A stretch of 64,000 nt of DNA, taken from Halalkalirubrum salinum. GTDB lineage: Archaea; Halobacteriota; Halobacteria; Halobacteriales; Haloferacaceae. The notes under the pieces were generated by a model, which did no database searches, was not told the origin of the DNA, and was given only the letters and a program-made list of their open reading frames with translations. The stretch spans positions 1 through 64,000 of the forward strand of contig NZ_SRSG01000008.1 of NCBI RefSeq assembly GCF_005543295.1. The letters are read 5' to 3'. The first letter of the stretch is position 1. Every line of letters starts with the position of its first letter. Made by a program: the position numbers and the translations under genes. Shown one piece after another: positions 63,774 through 64,000 of this stretch.

Positions 63774-64000
63774 ATGCCACTGCACAATCGAAGCGTACGC
63801 CAGGATGTACGCGAACTCGGTGCGCTCGTGGGGGAGGTGTTGGCCGATCAAGCGTCGACGGAGTCGTTTGAAACTGTCGAGGCGCTCAGGGAGGCCGCGA
63901 TCGACTACCGAAACGGTGAATTGGACTCTCGAAAGCGGCTCCACTCGACGTTCGAGCGGATCCCGCCTGAAGAAGAAAGCGTGGTTGCCCGGGCGTTTGC
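63774..64000 (+). CDS. ppc: Phosphoenolpyruvate carboxylase, N-terminal part (runs off the window)
   Basis: The first 75 codons of a gene cut by the window edge. The opening MPLHNRSVRQDVRELGALVG and the later ESVVARAF match the N terminus of haloarchaeal PEP carboxylase, which makes oxaloacetate from PEP and bicarbonate. The catalytic part lies outside the window. Promoter spacing supports ATG 63774. Confidence 0.8.
   Translation, partial: MPLHNRSVRQDVRELGALVGEVLADQASTESFETVEALREAAIDYRNGELDSRKRLHSTFERIPPEEESVVARAF

Overview
The window is haloarchaeal chromosome (class Halobacteria). The proteins are acidic, many genes look leaderless with a TATA box about 26 bases before the start codon, and the gene families are characteristic: bacterioruberin synthesis, HalX and HTH_10 (Bat-like) regulators, an AbrB-PhoU fusion, RadB, Cdc48, aIF5A, DacZ and a haloarchaeal-type PEP carboxylase. 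The hexamer CGATCG is strikingly frequent. The genus cannot be fixed from this sequence alone.

Layout. 1-620: tail of an unrecognised gene, then tRNA-Val(CAC) with degenerate tRNA 3'-end copies. 815-9715 (minus): a signalling operon with a 1774-residue multi-PAS histidine kinase, a REC-HalX-PAS-GAF-HTH_10 regulator and a small RecA-like ATPase. 10-13.2 kb: cobalamin adenosyltransferase, glutaredoxin, thioesterase, diadenylate cyclase and an SDR enzyme. 13.3-18 kb (plus): carotenoid cluster crtD-lyeJ-cruF, a 50-residue zinc-finger protein and crtB. 18.1-25 kb (minus): B12-dependent ribonucleotide reductase with three inteins. 25.7-29.7 kb (minus): trpDFEG operon. 29.9-40.2 kb: amidase, tRNA-Val(GAC) with att-like relics, CBS-HPF protein, radB opposite a RuvC/YqgF-like protein, larC, an HTH regulator, cdc48 and a CinA-like protein.

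40.2-51.9 kb is a double phosphate-transport locus. A complete set pstS-pstC-pstA-pstB-phoU (50.6-44.4 kb) lies directly upstream of a second set whose pstC has lost its first ~130 codons and which has no pstS, followed by pstA-pstB-phoU. The 5' set looks richer in G+C at third codon positions. The arrangement reads as a recombination or lateral-transfer scar. An AbrB-PhoU regulator is divergent from pstS.

51.9-64 kb: agmatinase-like enzyme plus aIF5A, a DoxX-like membrane protein, a 29-bp tandem repeat, DCC oxidoreductase, UspA, DMT exporter plus HTH_10 regulator, UbiB kinase, Hsp20, two translationally coupled moeA genes (the second with a binding-protein-like tail), a Rieske protein and the start of ppc.

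Themes: cobalamin links PduO to the B12-dependent reductase. Phosphate uptake is the most rearranged locus. The most novel-looking items are the chimeric pst locus, the giant kinase operon (with a LOV-like PAS lacking its cysteine), the RuvC/YqgF-like protein next to radB, and the matching relics beside both tRNA-Val genes.
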